A stretch of DNA of 64,000 nt from Crocinitomicaceae bacterium (GCA_029252405.1 JAQXBM010000002.1:62001-126000); one strand, 5' to 3'. Positions 45,419 through 54,312 are shown, counted from the stretch's first letter. Made by a program: numbers and translations. Notes: generated by a model from the letters alone, not told the origin.

Positions 45419-46062
45419 ATCGCTATTTAGCGGAGTTTTTAGCGAGCTTCGTCATGATATTTTTAGGAACCGGATCAATGGTTCTTGCCGATCAAAGTGA
45501 CGGTTGGTTCACCCACCTCGATGTTTCATTGTCGTGGGGATTTGCTGTCGGATTGGGAATTTTTCTCTTCAGTAAATATTCCGGCGCGCACATGAATCCC
45601 GCAGTGACGATTTCATTGTTCTTTCTGAGGGCGCATCCGAAACGAGAATTGTTGGGGTACCTTGCGCTGCAAATTTCAGGTGGAGTTGCCGCGAGTTTGT
45701 TGCTGAGGTTGCTATCTCCCGAAAACGAATTTTTGGGCGCATCACTGCCATCTGGAAGTGCCTGGGAGAGTTTTTACATTGAGTTCTTGTTGACATTCGC
45801 GTTGATGGCAGTTGTTTTGTTGTCAGGATGGTTCAAGAAAGGAGCACTTTTCTTAGTCCCCGCGGCAATAGGAGGCACCGTTTTTCTTGAGGCATATTTC
45901 GCAGGACCGATTACTGGGGCAAGCATGAACCCGGCGCGAAGTTTCGCACCAGCGGTTGTTTCAGGTCATACCGAACACTTGTGGGTGTATTTGATTGCAA
46001 CGACGATGGGAGCAATGGCAGCCAGCGGATTGTGGCTGATTTGGAAACGAAATAAGACTTAA
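45415..46062 (+). CDS. MIP-family aquaglyceroporin, putative arsenite channel (AqpS-like)
   Basis: 215 residues with six membrane helices and both NPA boxes: HMNPAVTI and SMNPARSF. Family channels pass water, glycerol or metalloids. In Sinorhizobium meliloti aqpS replaces the pump arsB in an ars operon and lets arsenite leave down its gradient after ArsC action; the same reading fits here, since no ArsB or Acr3 gene is adjacent. The gene is coupled to arsC (ATGA) and its stop interlocks with that of the convergent gene at 46059. Confidence 0.88.
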   Translation: MNRYLAEFLASFVMIFLGTGSMVLADQSDGWFTHLDVSLSWGFAVGLGIFLFSKYSGAHMNPAVTISLFFLRAHPKRELLGYLALQISGGVAASLLLRLLSPENEFLGASLPSGSAWESFYIEFLLTFALMAVVLLSGWFKKGALFLVPAAIGGTVFLEAYFAGPITGASMNPARSFAPAVVSGHTEHLWVYLIATTMGAMAASGLWLIWKRNKT

Positions 46063-46505
46063 TTTCTCCTTCGCGTATCCGCAATATTGATAATTTTCCA
46101 ACCACGTTCACCGTCAACAAGGACCATAGAGTTCACGCCTTTGTGGCTAAATTTATCACCAACGTAGAAGGAATATTCCATCCAAGCGGAAGCTAAGCCA
46201 TCATCGACTTGAATGACCATATTCGAAATTCGCTCATCCCATACTTCGTCATGAGGAGTGCCCACGGCCTTCGCAAATTCATCGATTGATCCCATGCTTA
46301 ATTGAAAAGCATCGTCTTTTTTGTATGTAGTATATAGTTCCGCATTCTCATGGAAAACTTCCCGAACCAGTGTGCTATCTCCCGTTCGCATTCCTTCAAA
46401 TAATTGATCAATTACCGCGCGTACTTCCGCGATTCGTGTTGAGTCAGTTTGGCTCCAAGAAGTGGAACTCATTGTTATAAGTGCAAATAAGAGTATCGTT
46501 TTCAT
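46059..46505 (-). CDS. Secreted SnoaL/DUF4440-like protein
   Basis: 148 residues from the ATG at 46505-46503, giving a signal peptide (MKTILLFALITMSSTSWSQ); a longer frame from 46589 would overlap the upstream SRPBCC gene. The body VRAVIDQLFEGMRTGDSTLVREVFHENAELYTTY...WMEYSFYVGDKFSHKGVNSMVLVDGERGWKIINIADTRR fits the NTF2-like DUF4440/SnoaL cone fold. Such proteins bind small molecules, but no activity is evident. Confidence 0.8.
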   Translation of the reverse strand: MKTILLFALITMSSTSWSQTDSTRIAEVRAVIDQLFEGMRTGDSTLVREVFHENAELYTTYKKDDAFQLSMGSIDEFAKAVGTPHDEVWDERISNMVIQVDDGLASAWMEYSFYVGDKFSHKGVNSMVLVDGERGWKIINIADTRRRN

Positions 46506-46558
46506 AATTGAAAGATCAAAAAAATGCCGAATCAATAAAAGTGAATTATGTTGAGCGG

Positions 46559-47041
46559 TTAAAGTGGGATGGATAAAAACTCTTTCCAAGCGCCATTTTC
46601 GGCTACTTTTTTCAATAGTTCATTGCGCTCCACAAGCAAACGTTCCATGTAGTTTTTTAGGAATAAGCGGTTGGCGATCTTCCCCAAAAAGCCAAGCGGA
46701 GCTTCAAACTCAAAAATATCGATGAGCAAGGTTTTGTTGTTTTCCTCTAAAAATAAATGTTGATGACAAACAGATTTGAATGCCCCTTTCGTCATTTCAT
46801 CAACGAAAATATCAGGGCGTTTCATGATGGTAATCTTGGAAGTAAGTTTCTGAGGAATCCCAAAGTGTTTCGCCTTCCAGGTAACAGTTTCATTCAAGTT
46901 GATCAGACCACTTGTTTTACCAGCAATCGCCTTTTCACCTGTTTCCTCGGTTGATTTGATGTGAAAATCAATGCTACGAGAAAGGTCGAACACCACATTT
47001 ATCGGTGCATTTATTTCTGTATTGAGCTCAATTCGAGGCAT
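46559..47041 (-). CDS. SRPBCC-family (START-like) ligand-binding protein
   Basis: 160 residues. It opens MPRIELNTEINAPINVVFDLSRSIDFH, the typical start of polyketide-cyclase/SRPBCC domains, with TWKAKHFGIPQKLTSKITIMKRPDIFVDEM and a C-terminal long helix (NYMERLLVERNELLKKVA). It probably binds a hydrophobic ligand. The DUF4440-like gene starts 53 nt after its stop and may be co-transcribed. Confidence 0.82.
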   Translation of the reverse strand: MPRIELNTEINAPINVVFDLSRSIDFHIKSTEETGEKAIAGKTSGLINLNETVTWKAKHFGIPQKLTSKITIMKRPDIFVDEMTKGAFKSVCHQHLFLEENNKTLLIDIFEFEAPLGFLGKIANRLFLKNYMERLLVERNELLKKVAENGAWKEFLSIPL

Positions 47042-47102
47042 TAATTAATAACGATATAATATGTAACTCCCTCTTGAAAGTCACAATTTAGTTTTCAGTA
47101 GA

Positions 47103-47150
47103 TTGACTCACAAAATACAAAAAGAGTCAAGAAATGGAGGTATTTCCTCC
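47103..47150. promoter_or_regulatory. Two small dyads before the DUF2141 gene
   Basis: TTGACTC (47103-47109) and GAGTCAA (47124-47130) form an exact 7-bp dyad; GGAGG-TATTT-CCTCC at 47136-47150 forms a 5-bp hairpin. They lie 20-68 nt before the ATG. Possible operators; no known regulator. Confidence 0.35.
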
Positions 47151-47170
47151 AAACCATAGTATTTTAGAGT

Positions 47171-47620
47171 ATGAATTTGAGCAAATGGCTTTTCTTGCTA
47201 CTGATCCCATTCATGTCGGGATCTTTTTCGTTAACTCCATCCAAGGAGGGAACGCACGACATCACGGTAAAAATTACCAATATCAGAAGTAAGAAAGGAA
47301 GGATTCAGCTTCAATTGTACCGAACAGGAAAGTCATTCTCTGCGGAAACGCCTTACAAGCAATACTATGTATCGAAGAAGTCGCTCAATAATAAAACAGT
47401 GACATACACCATTCGTGGACTTAAATCAGGAACATACGGGGTAGCATTACTGGATGATGAAAACTCAAACAAGGAAATGGATTACGGCTGGGTGCTGCCG
47501 GAAGAAGGGTTCGGTTTCTCAGATTACTATCACACGGCGTGGAGTAAACCGAAATTCAGTCAGTTCAAGTTTTACCTTTCAGCTGATAAGAAGGTCGGCA
47601 TGAAAGTCCGCTATATGTAA
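47171..47620 (+). CDS. DUF2141 family secreted protein
   Basis: 149 residues with a signal peptide (MNLSKWLFLLLIPFMSGSFS). It matches DUF2141: VKITNIRSKKGRIQLQLYRTGKSF, the turn YTIRGLKSGTYGVALLDDENSNKEMDYGWVLPEEGFGFSD. These are small beta-sandwich periplasmic proteins of unknown function. A TATTTTAG box 3 nt before the ATG weakly resembles the -7 element. Stands alone between minus-strand genes and the ALDH7 gene. Confidence 0.88.
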   Translation: MNLSKWLFLLLIPFMSGSFSLTPSKEGTHDITVKITNIRSKKGRIQLQLYRTGKSFSAETPYKQYYVSKKSLNNKTVTYTIRGLKSGTYGVALLDDENSNKEMDYGWVLPEEGFGFSDYYHTAWSKPKFSQFKFYLSADKKVGMKVRYM

Positions 47621-47713
47621 CCGAGCGCCATTTCTGTATCCCAATAACACCTCGTTTTGTCAATTATTTAACGTAATTTTGCCGAACATTTAATTAATAA
47701 ACAACATAATCTC

Positions 47714-49273
47714 ATGGCTGAAGTATTAACAGACCTAGGAATAAAAGATATCCTTGCCCAATTTAGTATTGAGCAAGTAAATAACGGAGCATCAACAGGT
47801 GGTCACTGGTTCAACACTCGAGGAGAGAAAATAGACTCAGTCTCTCCAGTAGATGGAAGCGTAATTGCCTCTGTAAATTCTGCAACTGAAGCAGATTACG
47901 AAGCAGTAGTATTGAAAGCTCAAGAAGCATTCAAAGTATGGAGAAACGTACCTGCACCAAAAAGAGGTGAGGTAGTTCGTCAGCTTGCTGAGAAATTGAG
48001 AGAATACAAACAACCATTGGGTGAACTTGTTTCTTACGAAATGGGTAAATCATTGCAAGAAGGTTTGGGTGAAGTTCAAGAGATGATCGACATCTGTGAT
48101 TTCGCAGTTGGTTTGTCTCGTCAGTTGCACGGATTGACAATGCACTCTGAGCGTCCTGGACACAGAATGTATGAGCAGTACCATCCTCTTGGAGTAGTTG
48201 GAATTATTTCAGCATTTAACTTCCCAGTAGCCGTATGGAACTGGAATACAGCTCTTGCATGGGTTTGTGGAGATGTGTGTGTGTGGAAACCATCTGAAAA
48301 AGCACCGTTAACAGCAATCGCTTGTCAACAAATCACAAAAGAAGTATTCGATGCGAACGATGTTCCTGAAGGAGTTTCTGGTTTGGTAATCGGTGGTGCA
48401 GACCTCGGAATCTTAATGTCGAACGACAAACGTGTTCCTTTGGTATCGGCAACTGGTTCTACTCGAATGGGTAAAGCAGTTAGCGCGGCAGTTGGAGCTC
48501 GATTAGGGAAATCATTGTTGGAGCTTGGAGGAAACAACGCAATCATCATCACACCATCGGCTGACTTGAACATTGTTGTTCCAGGAGCAGTATTTGGTGC
48601 AGTTGGAACGTGTGGACAACGTTGTACTTCGACTCGTCGTTTGATCGTTCACGAAGATGTGTATGATAAAGTAGTAAGCGCAGTTGCAGGAGCATATCCT
48701 CAATTGAAGATTGGAAATCCACTGGATGAAAACAATCACGTTGGACCACTTATCGATCAAGATGCAGTAAACGCATATTTGAGCTCATTGGAACAAGCTA
48801 AAGAGCAAGGAGCGAACATCATCGTTGAAGGTGGAGTATTGACAGGAGAAGGATACGAATCAGGATGCTACGTGAAACCAGCAATCGTTGAAGCGAAAAA
48901 CGAAATGGCGATCGTACAGCACGAAACATTCGCTCCGATTTTATACATCATGAAGTACAGCGGAGGCGTTGAAAACGCGGTCAAAATGCAAAACGACGTT
49001 CCTCAAGGATTATCATCTGCAATCATGACGAATAGCATCAAAGAATCTGAGGCGTTTTTGGCGGCATCAGGATCTGATTGTGGAATTGCAAACGTAAACA
49101 TTGGTACTTCTGGTGCTGAGATTGGTGGAGCATTCGGTGGAGAGAAAGAAACAGGTGGTGGACGTGAGTCTGGATCTGATGCTTGGAAAGTCTACATGCG
49201 CCGTCAAACAAATACAATCAACTACACTGATTCATTGCCATTGGCACAAGGGATCAAGTTTGATTTAGGATAA
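47714..49273 (+). CDS. Aldehyde dehydrogenase, ALDH7 (antiquitin/AmaB-like)
   Basis: 519 residues. Catalytic Cys304 in GTCGQRCTSTRR and the Glu region LLELGGNNAIII follow the ALDH7 pattern. GIISAFNFPVAVWNWNTALAWVCGD and GGAFGGEKETGGGRESGSDAWKVYMRRQTNTINY are specific to the alpha-aminoadipic-semialdehyde dehydrogenase branch, so lysine degradation (piperideine-6-carboxylate oxidation) is the most likely role. No other lysine-pathway gene is nearby. A TAATTTTG box lies near 47675. Confidence 0.93.
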   Translation: MAEVLTDLGIKDILAQFSIEQVNNGASTGGHWFNTRGEKIDSVSPVDGSVIASVNSATEADYEAVVLKAQEAFKVWRNVPAPKRGEVVRQLAEKLREYKQPLGELVSYEMGKSLQEGLGEVQEMIDICDFAVGLSRQLHGLTMHSERPGHRMYEQYHPLGVVGIISAFNFPVAVWNWNTALAWVCGDVCVWKPSEKAPLTAIACQQITKEVFDANDVPEGVSGLVIGGADLGILMSNDKRVPLVSATGSTRMGKAVSAAVGARLGKSLLELGGNNAIIITPSADLNIVVPGAVFGAVGTCGQRCTSTRRLIVHEDVYDKVVSAVAGAYPQLKIGNPLDENNHVGPLIDQDAVNAYLSSLEQAKEQGANIIVEGGVLTGEGYESGCYVKPAIVEAKNEMAIVQHETFAPILYIMKYSGGVENAVKMQNDVPQGLSSAIMTNSIKESEAFLAASGSDCGIANVNIGTSGAEIGGAFGGEKETGGGRESGSDAWKVYMRRQTNTINYTDSLPLAQGIKFDLG

Positions 49274-49279
49274 ATAATT

Positions 49280-49370
49280 ACGGAGTTCGGCACTTCGACA
49301 GGCTCAGTGACCTTCAGCCCGTTGAATTCCGTAAAAAGAGAACACGAGGACTGAGGCACTCGAAGTCCGT
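49280..49370. repeat. REP-like element B
   Basis: Complex palindrome: the left part contains CACTTCGACAGGCTCAGTG and ACGGAGTTCG; the right end, CTGAGGCACTCGAAGTCCGT, is its imperfect complement. The right half recurs in element D (CAGAGGCTCTCGAACTCCG). TTCGACAGGCTCA recurs inverted at 55671-55690. Confidence 0.65.
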
Positions 49371-49378
49371 ATCAATAC

Positions 49379-49416
49379 AAAAACCCCGACACCAGTTATG
49401 GTCGTCGGGGTTTTTA
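49379..49416. terminator. Bidirectional hairpin terminator between ALDH7 and the 49433 gene
   Basis: AAAACCCCGAC and GTCGGGGTTTT arms with inner ACC/GGT pairing, A-run on the left and T-run on the right, so it can stop transcripts from both sides. Closely related to the hairpin at 50240-50276. Confidence 0.85.
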
Positions 49417-49432
49417 TTTATTAAAGCTCAAT

Positions 49433-49951
49433 CTAGCTTTGCTGCTCCATTACTACGTAATAGTAAGCGATTCCAATTGGCGAGCCTGCCGCCACAAATC
49501 CTGAATCAACCATTTTCGCGTTAATTTTTCCTGGATACAATTTGTACAGTTTGCTCACTGCATTTGAAATTGCCTTGTTGATGTCGCTCGAGTTCGGCGC
49601 AATCCCAGTAACTTGGTTTGACTGTGTCGCTGTCAATGCCTCTGGAGTTGCTTTGCTTTCGAAGATGTTCTCGATTGTAATTCGCTGCGTTCCACCTTCC
49701 ATTTGGAAGCTCACATAATCCAAATCTGTTGCATACTGAACAGTTTTTTGGACAGTGTATGGGAAATCTCCAATGGCATCACTTGGCTCACCTGTCACCA
49801 TGTAAATTGGTGGGTATATCTGAGCTAATGAAGCCTCAATTTGAATTTTTTGAAAACCATCTTCGTAACCTGATGCTACGATTGTTACCTCTGGCTCGTT
49901 TCCGTAACGGTAAGCCTTTACTGTGCTTGGGTATAAAATTTCTCTACTCAT
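49433..49951 (-). CDS. Hypothetical protein
   Basis: 172 residues from the ATG at 49951-49949 (MSREILYPSTVKAY). An in-frame extension from 50011 has no support. No signal peptide. The sequence is beta-rich, with EVTIVASGYEDGFQKIQIEASLAQIYPPIYMVTGEPSDAIGDFPYTVQKTV, a stretch TQSNQVTGIAPNSSDINKAISNAVSKL that is a likely helix, and a terminal GIAYYYVVMEQQS. I do not recognise a family. The gene is isolated: each flank holds a REP-like repeat and a terminator hairpin of the same type. Confidence 0.65.
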   Translation of the reverse strand: MSREILYPSTVKAYRYGNEPEVTIVASGYEDGFQKIQIEASLAQIYPPIYMVTGEPSDAIGDFPYTVQKTVQYATDLDYVSFQMEGGTQRITIENIFESKATPEALTATQSNQVTGIAPNSSDINKAISNAVSKLYKLYPGKINAKMVDSGFVAAGSPIGIAYYYVVMEQQS

Positions 49952-50125
49952 TGTGAATAATTTAAGTGTGTTAGTTCCTACTCGTTTGGTTAAAGGTTTT
50001 TCGGATATCACCTGAGTACAAAGTTGGGGTGAAGTGGGGGGTTAGAATAGAGGGGAATCACCGATTTAGCTAATTCACGTAAAAACACGCAGTCCATTTG
50101 TATTTATACCTGTTGGAAAAGAAAA

Positions 50126-50224
50126 CGGGGTTCGGCTCCGCTCACCCCGCGCGTTTTCTTGTTAAGGATTTCACTTAGGGGTGAGTCGGACATCGAGCGG
50201 AGTCGAGATGGGAGCCGAACCCCG
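50126..50224. repeat. REP-like element C
   Basis: Outer 14-bp exact arms 50126-50139 and 50211-50224, inner 8-bp pairing near 50141-50148/50178-50185, and an inner TCGGACATCGAGCGGAGTCGA tract shared in large part with element A at 34494-34557. Confidence 0.7.
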
Positions 50225-50239
50225 AAATCTTGAACAAAA

Positions 50240-50276
50240 AAATCCCGACGACCATCGGATGACGGTGTCGGGATTT
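50240..50276 (-). terminator. Hairpin terminator for the 50296 gene
   Basis: Exact 10-bp arms 50240-50249 and 50267-50276 (AAATCCCGAC / GTCGGGATTT). Read leftwards it ends in a T-run, 20 nt after the minus-strand stop. Same core (GATGGTCGTCGGG) as the hairpin at 49379. Confidence 0.8.
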
Positions 50277-50295
50277 GTAGTTGCAGGTAAATACC

Positions 50296-51258
50296 TTATT
50301 CTTCGAGAATTCCTTCTTCCTCAATTTCTTCTTCTTCTTCCAAGACGTCATTGGAAACGACTTCATCTCCAAATTTCTCATAGTTGACAAGCCAAGCGGC
50401 AGCGTTTTTCACATAACGTCCCGTTCCAGCAGTGTCCCAGTTGATGTATAATCGTGTAAATCCACCATCTAAAATCAAGCGCTTTCCATCTTTTTCGTAA
50501 ACGGCAGTCACCAAATTTCCAGCTGATCCATAAACAAGCGGCTCTAAATCTTGGTGATCAGAAAGTGTAGCAATCGTTACTCCTTCATATAGATGTTGAA
50601 GTCCGGTTGTGATGAGGTGATTCGGCATTACACCAACTTTCTTTCCGCCCATCATCAAGTCAACAACTTTGTTACCCATAGTGTTTCCGTTCATTTCCAC
50701 ACCAATTAATTCTTTGGCTACGTAATTTGCATCGGCGTAGTAAGGCTGGTTATCGCCCCAGATGTAAACACCTTTTCCTGCGTCGAAAAATTCCTTGATC
50801 ACTTTAAGATGATCTTTATTCAGCATTTGAGTGGAGCTTGAGACGATCCAAAGTTGACAAGCTTTGTCCAATCCTTCTTTCAATACTTCTGGTTCAGGTG
50901 GACGATTCATCCAACGGTAAACAGAGAATCCTTTTTCTTTCAAGGCTCCTTCTGGCAATTTGAAATCGAATCCTTCTCCCGTGTAAAGGTGTAAAACAGC
51001 AATTGTTTGTCCTTCAAAGGCACCATCAACGGCTAAATCGTATTGATTTCCATTGGCATTTCCGTATGAGTCTGAAGCAACTTCGCGGTGTACTATTCTT
51101 GTCTGTTCTGATTGAGAAACGGGGTCGTAGTAGACTTCTTCTGCTTCTTCAGTAATGACGTTTTGGGAGGCGCATTTGTTGTATTGCGCAAATGTTCCGT
51201 TCGATATAAAGGAAAAGCTCAAAGCAATTCCTGCGATAATAAGTTTGGAGGTTTTCAT
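50296..51258 (-). CDS. Secreted protein with a GATase-like region, unknown function
   Basis: 320 residues from the ATG at 51258-51256, which begins a signal peptide (MKTSKLIIAGIALSFSFISNGTFAQ). The mature part includes TIAVLHLYTGEGFDFKLPEGALKEKGFSVYRWMNRPPEPEVLKEGLDKACQLWIVSS and FFDAGKGVYIWGDNQPYYADANYVAKELIG, resembling ThuA/class-I glutamine-amidotransferase-like folds without a clear catalytic Cys. The C-terminus is a run of Glu (EEEEEIEEEGILEE). No close family is recognised; a structural binding role is possible. Terminator 50240-50276 follows. Confidence 0.7.
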   Translation of the reverse strand: MKTSKLIIAGIALSFSFISNGTFAQYNKCASQNVITEEAEEVYYDPVSQSEQTRIVHREVASDSYGNANGNQYDLAVDGAFEGQTIAVLHLYTGEGFDFKLPEGALKEKGFSVYRWMNRPPEPEVLKEGLDKACQLWIVSSSTQMLNKDHLKVIKEFFDAGKGVYIWGDNQPYYADANYVAKELIGVEMNGNTMGNKVVDLMMGGKKVGVMPNHLITTGLQHLYEGVTIATLSDHQDLEPLVYGSAGNLVTAVYEKDGKRLILDGGFTRLYINWDTAGTGRYVKNAAAWLVNYEKFGDEVVSNDVLEEEEEIEEEGILEE

Positions 51259-51323
51259 AATGTGATTGTTTCTATTTGGAAGTCTGTACACTGAAAACCT
51301 CAAAGGGTTCAAAAAGGGTAAAC

Positions 51324-51881
51324 CTACCAGCTAAGATTTAGGTTCACGGAGCCCGGCCCTTGATTGCTGGGAAGGTATCTCTCCCGTATGACCTTAAGGT
51401 GATGCAAGTCGTGTCCAGCGATTGTCCAACCCAGTTCGCGAGCTGAGATTTCTACACCGCTTGCAATTCCTGAGAAGTCCAGATTTTGTTGCTTCATTCG
51501 CTTGAAAAGAAGAATTGTAGAGCGTCTTATTAATGCATACTCTTCGACAAGGTCCTTAAATGGAATATCAGAAGCAGGATCCTCTTTGGCGTACTTGTCC
51601 TGATCAAAACCGGGTAGTTCAGCGGTTTCATTTCTTGAAATACACAAGGCACGATACGCAAGAATTCGTTCTGTATCAATGCAGTGCGACAAGACTTCTT
51701 TAATGGTCCATTTGCCCTTCTGATACGCATAATTTGATTGCTCTTCACTCAGGGGTTGTAATGTATCGATCACTTCATCTCTGGAAGCTATGAGAGATGA
51801 GATAAGATCATCTTTTAAGGCAACCTTAATGTATCGTTGAAAATAGAAGTTTTCTCTAGGTGTTGGTTTGTTGATCGTCAT
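51324..51881 (-). CDS. DinB-family (four-helix metal-binding) protein
   Basis: 185 residues from the ATG at 51881-51879 (MTINKPTPRENFYF); an in-frame extension from 51995 overlaps the kinase gene and was rejected. KGKWTIKEVLSHCIDTERILAYRAL, LPGFDQDKYA and ELGWTIAGHDLHHLKVIRERY hold the conserved His triad for a divalent metal. DinB-like enzymes act as thiol (bacillithiol) transferases or hydrolases; the substrate here is unknown. It lies 37 nt downstream of the broken histidine-kinase gene. Confidence 0.88.
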   Translation of the reverse strand: MTINKPTPRENFYFQRYIKVALKDDLISSLIASRDEVIDTLQPLSEEQSNYAYQKGKWTIKEVLSHCIDTERILAYRALCISRNETAELPGFDQDKYAKEDPASDIPFKDLVEEYALIRRSTILLFKRMKQQNLDFSGIASGVEISARELGWTIAGHDLHHLKVIRERYLPSNQGPGSVNLNLSW

Positions 51882-51918
51882 ATGCTGACTAAGATAATCA
51901 ATCGAAATTGTTTTTGGA

Positions 51919-53799
51919 TTAAAGAACTTCTTTGAAGTGAATCTCCACTTTGTTCTTCCAGTTGACATCCGTTTTTCGTTGAATGACACCATCAATTTGA
52001 CTAATCACCGTATCGATGAGTTCCATCCCAAAACTTGAACTATCATCAGGTTGCTCAAATCCAATTCCGTTGTCTTTGTAGGTTAAGGTAAAATCGTTGG
52101 TTGGGGATTTCGTCAGTGACACCTCAATTTGAGGATCAACCGCCGATTTCTCGAAGGCATATTTCAATGAATTCGTGACCAATTCGTTAATAGTTATTCC
52201 TATCGGAACGAGCGTTTTGATATTCAATCGATCTATCTCGGTCTCCGCAGAAATTTTCACTTTCGAATGAACAGAATACGACCGAATAGTAGTAATCAAT
52301 TTGTCGAGGTATTCTTTCGTGCCTAATTCAGCAAACATTTCCTGTTTATAGATCAGCTCGTGAATGGAAGCCATGGACTGGATACGGGATACAGCGTCAT
52401 CAAAAACATGCTCAATGTGTTCATCATTTTCCTCTGCGGCTTGCAAACGCAGTAAGCTTGAGATGATCTGGAAATTGTTTTTTACGCGGTGATGAATTTC
52501 CTTTAAAAGTAGGCTTCGTTCGTTATTTTGTTGCTCGATTTTTCTTTTTCTCTTATTGGACAATCTCAAACGATAAATAACAAAAAGCGTAAAAATGAAG
52601 AGTACAATTGCTCCAGCGATGAGTGCATTCGTGATGATTTTCTGACGGTCTTTGTCTGCATTTGCCAGCTTCAGTTCCTTATCGTCAATTTCCTTTTGGT
52701 TTTCAAGTTTGTATTGATTTTCCAATTTCAACGCCTCAATACGATTTTCCTCACCACGCAATTCTTTATCGATTGCGGCATGTTTTTCTGAATAGAGGTA
52801 AGCGTTTTCGTAATCCCCCAGGACAGAATACGTTTTTTTCAAGACCGATGATGAACGACGAATAAGTTCCTTGAACCCTAACTTTTCTGCATATTTTTCT
52901 GCTTCAAGCCCATTCTGATGCGCTTTTTCGTAGTCTTTTCCATCCAGGTAGATGCTTCCCAGTTTGCTGTGGGTGAACGCAAGCCACTGGTCTGATTCGA
53001 GTTCTTTAAAGATTTCAAGCGATTGCTCTAGCAGCACTAACCCAGTATCAACAGTCTCTTTGGATTTAGAATAAACTCCTCCTAAATTGTTTAGCGCCAT
53101 CCCAAGTAACATAGAATCTTGAACCCTCTGACTTAGCTTGATACAACTGTCTAAAACGACTTTTGCCTTGTCATATTCTTTCAAATCGTTGTATATAGCT
53201 CCCATATTATTCAGCATATACAGAGCATTTGAGGTATCACCAATTTCCAAATTGAGTACGGCCGCTTTTTCATGGTACCTTAAGGACTCGGTTAAATTGT
53301 TCTAATTGTAGAAGACTCCTCCAATGTTTATTAGAATCGAAGTTAGCTTTTTCTTTAATCCGATTTCTTCACAAATTTCCTTCGCCTCAAAGAAGTAAGA
53401 CAAGCTCTTTTTATGCTTTCCGAGATTCCTATATGCCGACCCTAAGTTGATAAGAGCATTGCTTTCAGCCTCTTTCAACTTGAAATAATCGGAATCGGAT
53501 AATTTTCCTTTTTGTCTTCTATAGAATGTTCGAATTTTAGAGAGCGCAGCCTTGGAGTAGGCTAACTGAGCATCAATATTATCGATGCTATTGGAAATTT
53601 CACTGAAAAGAACTAGCCTACTAACGCTATTCTTAGTTGTATGATATTCATTTAATGTTTGGTAAATAGCCGACGAATCGGATGAGTTCAATACGGAAAG
53701 ATCGAGCGAATCAATTATATAATACGACTTCCTGCCATATTCCTGAGAGAGAACGGCGGTAGACACAAAAAGAACGAAGATTAAAACTAATTGACGCAT
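51919..53799 (-). pseudogene. TPR-containing histidine kinase (HisKA_2 type) interrupted by one amber codon
   Basis: One open frame of 627 codons is cut by a single TAG at 53304-53302 (codon 166). Before it: signal peptide MRQLVLIFVLFVSTAVLSQ and TPR repeats; after it, in the same frame, the TPR continues (NNLTESLRYHEKAAVLN), then further TPRs, a coiled coil, a membrane helix (LIAGAIVLFIFTLFVIY), HisKA_2 with HHRVKNNFQ, and an ATPase domain (NELVTNSLKYAF, DNGIGFE). CAG to TAG is one change, in a position where Gln suits the TPR loop. The downstream part has only a TTG near 53250 for restart. Whether it is dead, read through or an assembly error cannot be told. Confidence 0.82.
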
Positions 53800-53961
53800 T
53801 ACCTTAAGGGAGAGTAAAGAGCTAACTTTCTGATATTTAGCGCAAAACCACCTCCTTTTAACCGAGCGAACAAAAAAGAAAGGATGAGATCGGACTTATA
53901 ATTCAACATTCGAACATAAATCCGTGTAATTGTAAGGGGCAAGAGGTCACATTCTATTCAA

Positions 53962-54312
53962 CTAGTTCCAATTGAAGAACATATCACCTTTTATTGATGC
54001 GTGAAGAGATGCTTTGAGTTGATCGAATTTTTCCTTGGCTTTCACATTGCCTTTTTCAGCTTCCGCTTTGACTTTGTAATACAAATCCATGGTTTCGCCG
54101 AATAAATCCTGATCCAATCGATTTTTGATATTGGCAATTTTACTATTGACCTCGATAAGGAAATGCTCAATTTCACCAAGTTCCTTTAATTCCTCCGCAG
54201 TGCAGTCAGCCTTGCGCACAAGTAACACATATCGCGGCAATAATTCACCGAGAAGCGCATTGAATTGATCCAATTCCTGATTCAACAATTGCTTGTGTTT
54301 TTCGAAACTCAT
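53962..54312 (-). CDS. Small coiled-coil protein of unknown function
   Basis: 116 residues, no signal peptide. Almost entirely helical with heptad-like spacing (KHKQLLNQELDQFNALLGELL, EEHFLIEVNSKIANIKNRL-type pattern, ETMDLYYKVKAEAEKGNVKAKEKFDQLKASL). No recognisable family. It is divergent from hemW, with 92 nt between them. Real-gene evidence is its length, composition and compact spacing. Confidence 0.6.
   Translation of the reverse strand: MSFEKHKQLLNQELDQFNALLGELLPRYVLLVRKADCTAEELKELGEIEHFLIEVNSKIANIKNRLDQDLFGETMDLYYKVKAEAEKGNVKAKEKFDQLKASLHASIKGDMFFNWN

Noticed and set aside
46506-46589. N-terminal extension of the DUF4440-like protein
   Set aside because: It would overlap the upstream SRPBCC gene and bury the signal peptide.
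50126-50224. CRISPR-like array
   Set aside because: The repeats are palindromic halves of one element, not regularly spaced direct repeats, and no cas genes are present.
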